Shown here: positions 10,964 to 24,278 of the stretch, piece after piece
Layout: each line of letters starts with the position of its first letter
Numbering within the stretch: position 1 is the first letter of the stretch
Source: Symsagittifera roscoffensis
Taxonomy: Eukaryota > Xenacoelomorpha > Acoela > Convolutidae
Reading direction: 5' to 3'
Assembly (NCBI RefSeq): GCF_963678635.1
Contig: NC_087070.1
Coordinates: 18,015,318-18,079,317 of the forward strand
DNA length: 64,000 nucleotides
Notes under the pieces: model-generated
Databases searched by the model: none
What the model saw: the letters and a program-made list of their open reading frames with translations, nothing else
Told to the model about the DNA's origin: nothing
Translations under genes and position numbers: made by a program

Positions 10964-12950
10964 CTGATTCAGCGCATATTTGGAGGTAGTTAAAAATCAA
11001 AAACAGACATTACAACAAACTAATTACAACAAAAGATCTAAAAATTAGCGTAAATACTATTAAAAAACTGTTTAAAAAAATCAAAACAGAGGACACACAG
11101 AAATTAGATAACAAAATAACCTAAATCTCTAAACTTCAAAAACTATTTTTATCACAAATGAATTAAAACTTCTGATACCGGTGCAAGGCTTTTTTCGTCT
11201 CGACTGCACTTGATTGTCTATGGAGGAGAGTTTGAAAAATATATAATGTTTTTTTTTTCTGAAAATTATCCCCCCACAAAAAATATTCCCCCACATGCTA
11301 TTATAAGAACAAAAGGAAACATTTTTAGCAGATTAAAACGAACTAATTAAAACAACTGGAATGTTTCAACTCAATTAGAAACATTTCGTGATCCGGATTA
11401 AGTCGCCGCCTAAGCCTGAACAGCAAGAATTATATCGCGGCGCGTTAATTATTCCAAGGTGGCCAAAGTGGCAGTTTTCAAACCGTCATTGCTTTCCACA
11501 AATATTCAAAAAAAAACAGTTTTTAAATTTGAACTCAAGGCATCATTTATTTTCAGATTTTAGAAAAAATTCCGGTGAAATGGCCAGTTGGAAACTCAAA
11601 ATTCGTCTGGAGAAAAACTATCCTGAGCACAGTTTTTCCGTCCTTGTCTTTTGGACCCCAAAGTTTTTCTGGATGACTATGAACAAATTTTATTCGGCAA
11701 TTTTGTTTCCTTTTTTGGAAATTTTGTTTTCCTCATTTTTTTTCCTTTTTTTTGTTTTCCCAGTTCCTTTTTTGTTTCTTCTCCCTAAATTTTCAATCAA
11801 AAGGTTTCTCACTCAAAAAACTGATTAAAAAAAGAGAAAATTCTATTATTATTGCTTTTTCCGATATTGTCCCTAGCAATTAATGAGACCGTTGATATTT
11901 GACCCATTTAATGTCTCACAGTAAAACATGTTCAACACTAGATCTGCATAGTTACGAGTTTTTTTTGCAAAAAAAATGGAGGTTTCTGATGCGACTCAAT
12001 TTAATATGCATTCATGAATTTGCAAAATTACTCTTTTTGTGTAAAAAAAAATCGAAAATCTCACAAGTTTCGTTTTTTTGTTTCCAAAAAAGAAGATCAA
12101 TTAGTTAGATGAAGGCATTTGCACAAATTGCAAATTTTTTCATACTTCTGATTCAGCGCATATTTGTGAGGGGATAAAAAAACTGAAACAGGCATTACAT
12201 CAACTGAATTACAACACAATGTCCAACCGTGGTACATATATTATCAAAAACATGATTCCAAATAAATCAGAACAAAAAATTGTATAAACTGGATAAAAAG
12301 TAAAGCTTATAAATTGGCTGAAAAAAAAAACAATTCCCGGCAAAGTTTTTCCGTTTTTTTTTTTGAAAATTGGATCGAATTTGTTTTCTGCCTTATGAAA
12401 CTCTTAAGTTAACTCCGCGAAACTTTTCGTCAATTTCATTTGCCATTATTTTTTGTTTAGTTTCTTTTTTTAAGCAAAGTGTCTGCATAAGCAAAACATG
12501 AGCAATTGATGCACTTGCTCAACTTTTAAAACAAGTTTTGGAAAGAGGCTTCAAATAATAGCAGGGATTTCGAAGTTTTTTGAGATCTGTCAAAAGAAAT
12601 TTACACTGTCTACCACAAAATTGTACATACATTTTTCACACCCGTTGTTGTCCGTACAAATTAATGAAGTCGTTGAAACCTGATTCATTTCATCTTTCCA
12701 AATAAAACTTGTTAAACTCAACAACTGCAAGTTTACATTTCTTTTAGCCAAAAAAATGCGGATGCATAATGCGGCTCAAATTAACGAAAGCAATAAATAT
12801 CAAAAGAACTTCAATGAAATTGCAAAAACATCGTTTTTGTTAATAAAAAACAAAGAAAATCACTTATTCTAATTAACAATTTTCTGAAATTGAAGTTCAA
12901 TTAGTTAGAGCGATGACAATGTTTGAACAAACTTCAAACTTTTTATTGAT
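10964..12950. repeat. Diverged tandem duplication
   Basis: The head CTGATTCAGCGCATATTTG...ACATTACA recurs at 10964 and 12147 (spacing about 1.18 kb). A second block, TTAATGA(G/A)xCGTTGA, followed by AAAAAATGxxG and CAATTAGTTAGA, recurs at 11880-12150 and 12660-12950. The second unit appears to have lost about 400 bp. The 146-codon frame at 11388-11828 begins with GTG and shows no domain, so I leave it out. Confidence 0.65.
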
Positions 12951-15860
12951 ATTAAGCATGAATGTAGACACAACTATCACATATACTCAAATAATTTTTA
13001 TCACATAACTTGGTAGAAACTTCAGATCATTTATAAGAAAAATTTGTAGTAGCAATTTGTTAGTAATACAATTTCATATAGATAAAAATGTTTGTAATAC
13101 TATTTCAAAACTTAAAAATTGTACAACTAGCATTTTTTTTCATCAAGCAAACTTACAAACAAAACTTAAAAACTAGTTGATGCACAATATTCAATGGTAA
13201 CAAAACTAACTTAAGAGACTACAAACTCCATAAAAGTCCGAAAACTCTAGAATGGTGGAATTTTTTTTAGTAGCAAATTCTTTTCTATGTACAAATACAC
13301 ATTTGCTGGAATTTGTTTAAAATTCAGTTCAGATATAATGTTTTTCCCACAAAGGTAACGATGTTCAGTTTTATTTTTGTGTCGAGTCAATTTGTAGTAA
13401 GGTAAACTTGAAATTTGTCAGTTACAAGCCTTGGTAACTTTCAAGCGGTACACAAAGACTTAAATGTTTTAATTTACGGAATTCCAAAAATTACATGATG
13501 GTTCTCCAAATTTGTATTATCTGTGTTCTTCTGGCCTTAATGTGTTGGTTTTCTCATTTAAGAAAATCATTGTTTATTTTATTTAAGGACTAAATACAAA
13601 AACATAAAGCCAAGCTCGAAGAACACAGCGGAAAGTAGTCCCACAAAGCTAGTCCTACAGTTTTATAGATCGGAGGCAATGCTCGTCGCTTATTTTCATG
13701 CAACGAGAAAATGAAATTCGTAGAAATATCAGACACTTTTCTAGACGTGTGAAATGCTTGCTCCACTTTTGCTCCTTTATTTTATGACTAGCACTTTTTT
13801 CCAACTCGAGGCATCAAACAGGTATTATCTGCACCCTTCAGCGTCCGCTCAAAATGGTGCGGAAGGTCATTTAATAAGTTAGTACATTTCTTTTTGTGGT
13901 ACGTACTTCTAGAAAACCAATGGATTATATCAAGCTGCCTGCAATCTGCACTTTCAAAACAAAAATGAAAAAACCTTGAAAAGTACTTACAAAAGCCATG
14001 ACACTAGCCATATTTGACGCGACATACTAACTTGAAGTTTTCATTTGGTAAATTGAATATTGAGTTAGCTTGAAAAATATATTTTCCCCTAAAATATGGG
14101 CAGTTTCCGTAACAATCACTTCAATGAAAACGAAACTGTTTTCATAATCGTTAAAAAAAGACTTCATTCAAAATTTATTTACCAAGCAGCTGTAACAATC
14201 CTAAAATAGATTAGTTTCTGATCAAGCTTGTCTGGCGAAGCTTCGAATTGTTGCTATTTCTTTCGCGAGCAGGACAAATAAATATATAAAGAAGAAATAT
14301 AAGAGTAAAAAAAAGGAACAAAACAAATGTCTAGAAATTTGTAGACCGGAAAAAATTAAATCATTGAAATATTTGAACCGCACAAAAAAGGTAATTTTTC
14401 ATTTTGTGTGACAGTTTTATTTAGATTACGCCCCGCTTGCCTCAATTCAGCCATTTTGGTTTATTCTTTTTGGCTAAAAATTTTCCCTAGAAATTAGTGT
14501 TTAATGGCGCCATAGCGAAAGCAATTTAAATTGATCGACTAAAAAAAACGATGCCAAAGATGTTATGAAATAGTACTAGTCAATGAAAAAATATGGTGAC
14601 TAGAATTGAAAATTGACTCAGGACAGTGAAAGTGCGCCCTTAGAAAAAACACGCTTGCTATATTATCTGGAAAACCTGATTTTATGAAAAGCAGGAGGAA
14701 GTTAAGATTCAAAACAGTCTGAGTTCAAAGTATAGCAGTATTGATTACCTATGAGCAATTGTTGATAATTGTTAACAAATTGATCGGACCCTGTTGTTAA
14801 TAAATATATTAATTATTGAAAACTTCAAGTATTCTCAGCAGAAGAGTAAATTTGTTTTTCTGGCAAATTTTAATAAAAAACAAAAAAGCGGCCCTTTCCA
14901 TGACTATCCTGTAAAGAGATAAGTTTAAAAAAAACATTACAGGAAAAGTTAAATTGTTTGCTCTGTATTTATGGTTGTGAACTGCGTAACCGACAGAGAC
15001 CTAATGATTGACCCTTTTTTAGTTAAAATAGAAGCAAGTTTTCGTTTTGACGGAGAAGGTGACCGAATATTTGTGCTCGGCTGGCTTTTTTCTGAAAAAA
15101 AAATCAATTTTTTTAAAAGCCGTTTTTAGCATATTATTTTTTCTACTATTTGGAAAACGTTGACAACAAAAGGTGAAAAGTTAAAAAAAAATAAACGAAT
15201 CCGAATTGAAAATTCATTTGAGGCCAGCTTTTTTTCTAATTGAAAAGTTATCAGACACATTTTATAGCACTTTTTACTTAACATGGCGTTTAGAGCGATT
15301 AAAAAAAATATCATAATTATTATTTAAAAACTTTTTGAATTAGAATAAAAGGCGGTTGGAACACTCAGATTTTCCTTCTGATACGAAGAGTCTTAATTTT
15401 TATCGAAAAAAATAGTCGTTTTTGCTCCATCAATAGTAATTGTTTGAAAAACAGAAGCCCTCACACCAGTTTATTTCGAGACGTAGATAACTGTTTTGAA
15501 ACATCAGCTATTTAGAGGCCAAACCTCGACTAACTGATACCCTTCTATACTAACTGCAATTTTGTTTGAGTTCTTCGAAATGTACTGAAACTCGATTTTT
15601 GAGAGCGTAAAACTGAAATGAGCGCCACGCTTCTTACCCGCCTATTACCGCGGGCGATAACCAACTAAAAAATACAATTTTAAAGCTATAACAGCGATAA
15701 AAGCGATAGCCGGTTGCCTATGAAGAACAGAATGTTCTTCATAAAAAGTACATACAGAGGTTCTTCAAATAATAGGTTTTAAATTTAGTGTCGTTTTTCT
15801 GCGTAATGTGATGAATATACTTTACAAATGCTTAAAAGATTAGTAATATGGGCATAATTG
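12951..15860. other. No gene seen
   Basis: AT-rich, homopolymer-rich sequence. A motif GAATATTTGTGCTCG near 15067 belongs to the dispersed family described at 36960-38470. No exon with good splice sites was recognised. Confidence 0.45.
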
Positions 15861-15869
15861 ATTGACAGC

Positions 15870-16300
15870 ATCCGTCTTCAAAAAAGTACAAGAAAATGAA
15901 AAAAATTTCAAAAAAGTTCCGACGTTTTTTCTATTTTTTTTTGCTCAGAACTTTTAACAATTTCATCGAAATTTTTTGTCAACAAAAAGCCAAACAAAAC
16001 GTTTAAAAACATTTTTTTTTCGGAAAAGTTGAAATTTTTTAAGCCTTATTTAAGCCATTTATTTGTTAGCTTTATTCGGTCAAAATTAGACAGAAAGTCA
16101 AAGTTTTTAAACCGGTTTTTATCGACTCATTTTTTCTCGAAAAATTTTAGAAAATATAAAATTACACATGACCCATTCCAATGAGAATTTGTGAAACCTA
16201 ATTTTATGTGGAAAGCAAAAAAAAGAAAAAGAACTAAAACAACCGAATACAAAGTTTTTCCCCATTTTCCAAATAGTCGGAACAAAAAATCAAAACATAT
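15870..16300 (+). repeat. Interspersed repeat family, copy 1
   Basis: Shares blocks in order with 18560-19080: an AAAAAAATTTCAAAA-rich part, AAGCCTTATTTAAGCC, an AAACCGGTTTT core, TTTTATGTGGAAAxCAAAAxxAAAA, ACCGAATACAAAGTT and CCCATTTTC.ATxGTCGGA. A third, inverted copy lies near 62930-63160. Frames on either strand here (16127-16378 minus, 16191-16418 plus) are by-products of A/T-rich repeat sequence. Confidence 0.65.
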
Positions 16301-18559
16301 GACTGGAAACGCATGTGAGCTCATATTTAAAGGAATTTGCTGCCTGTCTGAATTGTGTTTCATCATAAAAAAAATCAATTCAATATGTAAAAAAAAAGTT
16401 AATTCAACAACTTTTTAATATATTTCTTGTATAGATCCTAATAGTTCAAAACTATTGTTTATCATAGAAAACAGTGACAGAATATTTTTGCTCGTGTGGC
16501 TTTTTGCGGGCAAATTTCGCCTTGATCGTTTTTGACAAGAATCCTTATATCTGAAAGTAAATGAAGTTTTGAGCTCGATCTTAAGAAACTAAATTCGTCT
16601 TCTTTTTTTCAAAATTTTGACTGTTTAAAGTTCGCTAATTTGTCCAATTTTTTGACATTAATGCCGAACATTTTTAGTGCAATTAATGCGAGAGCGATTT
16701 TTTATTACAGCCAGATTTTGTTCGTCTTTAAATGGAAGAACCTGTGGAACCTGCTGTGGAACATTCAATAAGGAACCTGCTAAACACTTCACTTGTACTG
16801 GGGAGGGTTCTCATACTGGAGGGACCAAATGATGGAAAAATTTAACCAATCAAAATCGCTAACTGTTTCTATTGGCTAAATGCCTTTCTTAAAAAATCGA
16901 AGTCAAAATTAACAGAAAATGATAATTGAATAAATATACTAGATGCAGATATAATATGTGCAAATATAATAAATTGAGTTCTTTGTTTTTCCATTTTTCG
17001 TAAATCGGTATCCTACAAAATCTAAAATTGCTCCAATCTGCTTTCGATCCGGTAGTATTTTTATGTTTCTGCTTGTTATATAATCGGTCAAAAATAGCAC
17101 TAATGGTCTGGTTTTCTTAGCTTACTTTGAGATTTTTGCGATTTCTCTAAGATTTTTGAATCCTCAATTCTGATTGGCTGAAAATAAGCCAAAAAAAAAT
17201 TTCCAGCATTCAATCCCTTCGGCATGAGGGACGCTACCAGCTGTACTTATATAACGTGTCAGATGTTGATTTCGAAAAAAACGTTGATTTTTTTTTAAAT
17301 TTCGTTTTTTTTTAAAGATTTTATCATCTTTTTTTTGAACCAAAGACTACTCCATAGAATTTACTCTATAGACTTTTAGACGGTGATGTGAACAATCTTT
17401 GAAAGATGAAATTCAATAAAGCAATTGACAGAAGATTAAGCCTATCGAAGAAAATGACGAAATTTCTATCTGATTTTTAGTTTTTATTGAAACTTTGTGC
17501 AATCATGATTTTTTGGTATAAAATGCCAAGCAAAATAGGAACCCGGGAAGAAGATTTGCGGATATAAAAACCAATGACATATAATTTAAAATCATTCATC
17601 CACGAGGGATGGGACCAACATACGAGCTGTACAGCTCATCACGGCGAACCGCTGTTGTGCCCCTGCTTAAGAACTACATGCTATTTTTTTGGTGACATTC
17701 TTCTTAAACCTACATGACATTCTTCTTAAACCAATTACATTAGTCTGGAAAATGGTTTTCATGGCTTGATTGATTCTTGTCAATACAAGAAGGAAATTCG
17801 TTATTCATTGAGGTTACCAAAAAACGGCATAAACTGAAATTGGGATGCAAGCATGATTTTCCTTGAAAAAATCCGCAGATCAATAGCAGGCTGAGTGTGA
17901 ATGTGGATGAGAATTTGAGGATGAGTGTGCTAGGTGAGAAACCGTCGTTGCCCGAAAAAAAAGTGGTTACATTTTAAAAAATCTAATCAAATGTAGTTTT
18001 AAATGTAAAACGGTGCTTTGCCTAATATTTTTTTGGTTGAAATTTAATTGGTGGCTAGGATAATTTTAGTTTAGCCGTCCTATTAGACTAGTTTGTTTGC
18101 GCTTTTCAAAGTTTATATATGAAATTAAAATTAGCAAATCAATGAAGTTTAATCAATTGTTCCGCTATCAAATTTGTTCCAAATTAATTTTGGGCATTAT
18201 AATTGAACTAAATAATTCTCTTTACAATCAAGTCATAACACTCATTCATAGATATTGATTGTTGGCGGAGGAAAAGCAAACTAGGATCTTACTTTCCAAA
18301 CTTTCATTTCATCAAAACTACTTCAAACCAATGGAAGGGCATTCGGAACATTCAAGACTACATGCTACCTATGCACCACGAGTCAGCATTCAAGAACTGT
18401 TGTTAACAAGCATGATCCTTCTGAAAGAACCAAATCTGTTGAAAACCATAAAGATAAATCTATAGAAAACAACAAGGATAACCGGTTACTGTGCAAGTAA
18501 CACAGAATGTTCCGACCAGTCTTAGAAAAAATACAAGAGTGTTTTCTCAAGTTGGTCTT
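16301..18559. other. No gene seen
   Basis: AT-rich. Contains a short tandem duplication of TGACATTCTTCTTAAACC near 17692-17732 and small hairpin-prone GAACCTG repeats near 16740-16785. The frame at 18259-18465 starts with TTG and has no recognisable motif. Confidence 0.45.
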
Positions 18560-19080
18560 GTTTTTTTTTCTACATGTTGTGATAAAAAAATCTCAAAAAA
18601 AAGTTAGAACTTAGACATGTTTGAGAGTCATAGTAAAATAGGTCAATTGAAAAAAAAAATGAAAAAAGTTTCAAAATTTTTTTTCAAAAATTTTTTTCGG
18701 ACATTTTTTTAATTTTCAAGTTTTTGATTCCCAAAAATGCGCTAAAAAACTCAAAAAAACTACCTTTACTTGAGTAAAACTAAATTTTCACGGCTTAAAC
18801 AAGGCTTAAATAAGCTATGCAATTACTAACTACCTTACTAATTAGCTTAGAAAAACAAAAAAAATTCAAACCGGGTTTTCTCGCACCATGACAATTTTTT
18901 TGAAACTTTTTGATGTCGTTCGAATCACGACTAAAAGGGCTTTAATATGATATATCACTCAACCCTGTCCGATGATTATTTGTGGTAGCTGATTTTTCGT
19001 GGAAAACAAAAGGAAAAAAATAAGACACACCCGAATACAAAGTTCCTTCCCATTTTCTATGGTCGGATAAAAAAGGACAA
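18560..19080 (+). repeat. Interspersed repeat family, copy 2
   Basis: Collinear with 15870-16300 (GGCTTAAACAAGGCTTAAATAAGC, AAACCGGGTTTT, TCGTGGAAAACAAAAGG, CCCGAATACAAAGTTCC, CCCATTTTCTATGGTCGGA). No coding function is apparent. Confidence 0.65.
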
Positions 19081-20797
19081 TTTTTGTTCCTATATTCATC
19101 ATCTTGTGGGAAGGGAAAGCATGCTTCTTCCTTGTTAAACTGATTTCTATTTACCAATGATTGGTAAATTAAGAATGATTTGTAAATAAATAATGTATTA
19201 GACGGATATAGATGTAATTTTCCATAAAGCTCAAGTTACTACCATAAAAAGTCAAATGGGTTCGAGTGACATTTCATACTCACACACTTTTAGTTGTGTT
19301 TGATTTGCAACAAAAAATTTTAAAAAATACCTTATAGAGAAACAGTTCTCTTAAGCTAACAGAAAACATTCGATGCAGCTAAACCAGGCAATCGCAATCC
19401 CTCATCCTAGAAAAACCAAATGCTCGAAAATTGTGTCAGCCTATCAAAATCCAGTTTTTTTTCTAAAACGAAAGTAATAATTATTAGAATCATTTGGTTT
19501 TGAACAGTTTAAATGAAGTTTTTTCATTGAGATTTTTAGCTCATTCGGTCTTTCGCACATGAGAATAGCCCCGTGGATGAACTCACCAAAACAAATTTCG
19601 GTGCGGTGGTATCAGTGAATGGCGTAATTCAGAGTAAGAACAAGTGGAAGTACTGCTGGAATTGGTGAACTAACAATGACAACAGGACTGGTTATTCTTA
19701 TTTATTTTTATAAAAAGTTTATCCGACCAAACAAATAAAATTGAAATACAACTTGTGCTACTTGTATAGCAAATCTTCGAATAAAACAGGGAAAATTTCG
19801 CCCATATCAGGTGATAAAACTGTCTTTATTGGCATTATCATTGACTTATAGTCTGCCTCGAAAAATTGCCCCCTAGTTATCAAATCCTCAAAAACATGTT
19901 GAAAACGAATTCACAAGAAATATTGGAAAGTAAGATTAGATCGTCAGGTATAAAATATCTTTGAATTGTGGCTCTCAATAAAAGCTAATCAATAAATTCT
20001 GCACATAAATCGAATCAGCCAGACGAATAAAACGTTTCATCTATATTTTTTTATGAAAATTTTGAGCGACTTTCTTAGGTCTTGCAATCCGATCGATAGT
20101 CTTTTCTTTTTGATTGAGATTCAAGATTTTGGCACTGTCTTATCAACTAAAAGAAGAATTCTATTTGATGTAAAAATGCGAGATCTTTAATTCATTCGAA
20201 TTCCAGTTTATCGCTACTTATAAAACTCGATCAAGCGTTAAGTAATCGAACAAAATTATGAATAAAAAAATCAAAAATAGGAACTTTTTGCATCTATTGA
20301 ATAATTCTTAAGCAAGTATTTTGACAAAGTTTTAAATTATGCAAGACACCACCTAGAAACATTACTGGAAAACTATTTATGAGAAAGTTGCGATCATGTT
20401 AAGTATTACAAGCCCCCAATGAAAAAGAGGACAACCATTGCATGATAACAAGTTTGTACATCATGCTCACCTGATGAGTTATAGTGGTAAAATTATTAAC
20501 TAGCTAACATAAAAGGAGATGGTTCATACAATCTAAAAGTCAACTTTAGATTAAATTTCATTGAACCAAAAGAAAAGCTTTTGTTTAGCAACAAATTTTC
20601 TGCGCTTTTTTAAAGATCCGTGAAGTTAAAAAAATATTTAAAAACAAAATTTGATTCAGAGTGTTTTTTGGTGTGCATGAAAAAACTTTGCTAGAATTTT
20701 GTTTCTTGGTGCACATGAAAAAACTTTGCCAGAACTATGTCATAAAAAAATTTTGAAAAACAGTTTTGCATTTTTTAGTTTCCTCCGAGTGATAGCT
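19081..20797. other. No gene seen
   Basis: AT-rich sequence up to the insertion site of the LTR element. A short direct repeat (GTGCATGAAAAAACTTTGC / GTGCACATGAAAAAACTTTGC) sits at about 20672-20730. Confidence 0.45.
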
Positions 20798-20802
20798 CGA
20801 AG

Positions 20803-23239
20803 TGTAGAATTGGTGATTCTACTGTGTTACATGCCATAGTAGCCTGAGCGTAAGATTGATTCGTCATTAAGTTAAGCAGTAGAGCAAACAAAGGGTATAG
20901 TTCAATCTTCGAAGATGTCGTCCCTCCTATGCCACAAAACAAAATTTGACAAAATCGATGACCCCCCCCCCCCCCCAAATCGAAACTAGGAAAGCTAATG
21001 TTATGAAATTCAGAGGAGCGATACTAGAGATGATTTGACCCGGGCATACAAAACACGGGACCCTCAGACCCTTGGGGGGGGGGGGGCAAGTGATAACGGT
21101 CGCCGGAAGTGTAAATAGCCCTATCAGAACCCGAAACTAGCGGCGGTTTTGGGCTCAAATTTTAGTATGTTGTAGGCCTAGTTAAGGGAAGCTAGAGTTT
21201 GGAACCCCAGACCCCTAAGACCCCCACTTCCGGTTTTATGCCTAAAGTAAACAAACCCACCCGTAACTTCCGGAAGTAGTTTCTCGGCCTCCAATGAACG
21301 CAGGGAGGTGAAACTTGGAGGGATGATAAGTAGTGACAAGATACATTTTGTATTATAATTTGAACCAAATCCGGCGGTTGGACCGGAAGCTATTAGCACT
21401 TGAAAAAACATCCCCTTAGACCGGAAGTAGGCAATTTACGCAAAATAATGAGCGAGGGCATAACATTTTTATGGCGGCATCAGATACTACAACTCGTCCC
21501 CGAAAAAAGACCCCTTGTGATTGAAAACCCTCCGGTGACTCCTTTCGGTGTTAATAGCCTTTTTCCCGGGAAAAGTGATAATGGACCCTTAAAATAGTAT
21601 AACTTGTGAAGTAATAATAGGATATGAATGAATTTTGGTAGTTAGGACCCCCATGGGATTCTGAACCCAAATATGGAAGTTTGACCCCGGTTGACCCCTG
21701 GCTGACCTTAAGTTGACCTTTGGGCGTTTAGGATCAAATTTGTATAGAAAACCTCGGGATTAACACCGGAAAGTGGCGTATTCCCCAGCCCAACCCCTGG
21801 AAATGAGGATGGGCCACCTTGCTAAAAATTGGGAGGAAAACTTATATATCGGGAACTAGAGCAGAAGCTGATGAAGATATAGCTTTTACATTGCAACCTT
21901 GGAGTAGAGGATTAATTCAATGTGAACCTGGTAAACATTGGGTTCAGTTTAACTTGGCGAATGATCTATTAAGAGCAATTCAACTAGACTAAAGAAAAGT
22001 AGTTCCAGAGGAAATTGATAGTAATAGGACCGCGGCATGAGAGTTAAATTTCCTAAATAGTATGAATGGACGGGAAATTTACTTGGCTCTCCGGAGGTGA
22101 CTTTTTTGTTCGATTTGACCCCTAACCTACGTTCCCCTGATAGCTAGAAAGTCGGGATTGGAATAGAGTACAGATAGAAACTTTAGATGCCTGAAATTTG
22201 TTAGCTGCCCATGAAAAGGGCCTCTCACTACCCTTTACGGGAACGTTTACGGGATAATTAAAATAAAGACTTTGGGAGGATTACTGAGTAAACATAGCAT
22301 AGTTTGGAGGTTGAGTTGAGCTCGAGAGCTGAAGTTCACAGAGTTCAGGAATTGGTTGATTAGAATTGTATGACATTTGCTTGCTTGGTCAAATTGTGAC
22401 AGCTACCTCATACCGGGTATCTAATAAGTGTGAAAAGATTGATAAAAGAAACGAAGGTTGGCACGTGGCAGAGTTGACAGGAGGAGGGATATAGTCTTAA
22501 ATCATGGGCGTACGGGTAATTTAAATGGATGTCAGGACTGATAGGGAATGGCATGACTTAACTAAAACGAAATGTAAAGAAAGATAAGGAATTGTTGGGT
22601 ACCGGAGAGCTTGTAAGAGTCAGAACAGTTGTTGGCTACTATTAAGAGTAGTTGGTTCTCGTCACAGAAGAATTATTGCGAGCGAATCGAATAGTTGGTT
22701 CTCAGTTAGTTAGAGAACGAGTTGGAAGACTTGCTAATGTTAATGTAGATTACTAAGTGAATGTTAGTTAGGATATCTAGAGGATAGCGGAATCGTTGTT
22801 GGACGATTGTTATTGAAAGAATTTTTTGAGGAGGACGTTAGTTTGTAGTGAGGTGTTAATTGAACTGCAGGAGGCAGTTGGTTTAAATAATAGTAATCTT
22901 GAACCCCTTTCTTTAATTGAATGATTAATTTGTATTTCAGCCAATTATAGGCTACTCTGTAATTGGTTATATTCATTGGTTAATTCATTCTTTTTATTGG
23001 AATTGTTGTTGCAATCGATTATTGATTGACGGGTGAGATACAGTCGGAAGAGCACGAATCACGGGGCGAGCAGCACAGTACAGTTCAGAGCCAACCACCA
23101 AATCAACCCTTTTGGGATTGTGAACAGTACTGGGAAACGGTTGCCCCGCTGACCTCAGTACCAAAGGGAACATATTGCGGCGGTGTGAAATAGCGAGCAA
23201 GACCGGCCTAAAGATATTATGAATTCCCCCACGTTTACA
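20803..23239 (+). repeat. 5' LTR (2437 bp)
   Basis: Runs from TGTAGAATTGGTGATTC to CCCCCACGTTTACA. Aligns with 26116-28057 over its length, except that about 490 bp (20885-21371, including a poly-C run near 20960-20976 and a poly-G run near 21075-21086) is missing from the 3' LTR. It contains repeated GGTTGACC/GCTGACC/AGTTGACC motifs near 21687-21722. Its short frames on both strands are not genes. Confidence 0.9.
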
Positions 23240-23240
23240 G

Positions 23241-23260
23241 TGGCGCTCCTGGGTGGGCGC
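23241..23260 (+). other. Putative primer-binding site
   Basis: One base after the 5' LTR the sequence TGGCGCTCCTGGG begins with the TGG expected for pairing with a tRNA 3' CCA. I could not assign the tRNA. Confidence 0.5.
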
Positions 23261-23344
23261 TATTCTGGATTGTAGCTGCAACGACGATTTGTGCGGTATT
23301 ACGAGGACGAGAAGAATGAACGAACGATCGCCGAAACAATTGCG

Positions 23345-24278
23345 ATGGCGATGAATGATCAAGACATACAGCTGATTGCAGAGGCTGCAGTGGCAGCGGC
23401 CAATGCTCTCGATCGACAACACGGAGTGTTCGAATTTGGTACGATACGACCAGATCGGTTTCCCTCGAGCAGTTATCAGAACTGGCGAGACTGGAGGAAA
23501 CACTTTGCCTGGATAGCAGACGCCAATCGATGGGACGATGAGCAGCCCAGGATGGTGCAGCCGACTTGTCTGACAGGCTGGGCATTGGATGAGTTCACGA
23601 GTATGCCAGCTCACTTTCGAGAGGAAGTTGACGGGTTCGAGAAGCCGAAGCTAGGCAGAATGCTCGCGGAACTCGATCAGAGGATGATGCCATTTCAGAC
23701 ACAATCAGCTGCGAGGGCTGGATTCAAGAACCTCATGCAGGAGGAAGGCGAGGGCTTGAGAGCTTTTGCAAGACGAGTGCGATCCTTGGGTGAAGTTGCA
23801 AATACAAACCTGGGAGCTCAAGCCCGAGACGACATGAACCGCGAACAGTTCATTGATGGATTGTGTGCTTCAGGAATTGCTTCTGCGAGAAGACCTCGAG
23901 AATTTAAACGCGGCGGTGGCCCGAGCACAGGCGCTAGATATGGCACGCAAAACAGTCAGGATGAAGAGTCGGAGACGGCCAAATCACATTCGGTCGGTGC
24001 ACGATGTTCAAGACCTGACGACTGAGGCTGGCGGAGACAGTACGCTGACTGCCGAGACTCAACAGATACGGACAGAGTTGATGAGATTGCAGACGCACAC
24101 TGACCAGAGGCTGGACCAAATGATGAAGGCTCAGAACAACCTGGCGAAGCAGATTGATGTCCAGAAATCGAGTTATGATGAGTTGAGATTGCAGATGCAG
24201 ATGCAGGAATCACGCCAGAACGAATCACGCGGCTCAAATGATGGCCCAGATGCAGAACTTAACGACAATGATAGGTAG
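23345..24278 (+). pseudogene. Gag, frameshifted
   Basis: The first ATG is at 23345 (ATGGCGATG); the frame is open further upstream without ATG. About 180 residues show the Gypsy Gag layout: a Trp-rich start (YQNWRDWRKHFAW), a leucine/alanine middle ending LTGWALDEF, and the conserved REQFIDGL. Near 23870-23895 the coding sense moves to the next frame, which carries on with LREDLENLNAAVARAQALD and a long coiled-coil-prone Gln/Met/Arg stretch up to the TAG at 24276-24278. No CCHC zinc knuckle is seen. The break is most simply a mutation; a programmed shift cannot be excluded but there is no obvious slippery site. Confidence 0.75.

Noticed and set aside
11388-11828. 146-codon frame with a hydrophobic C-terminus
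   Set aside because: Starts with GTG, lies inside a diverged tandem repeat, and the Phe/Leu-rich end comes from T-rich DNA.
22994-23614. 206-codon minus-strand frame
   Set aside because: Runs antisense across the 5' LTR end and the gag start; the sense Gag motifs explain the openness.
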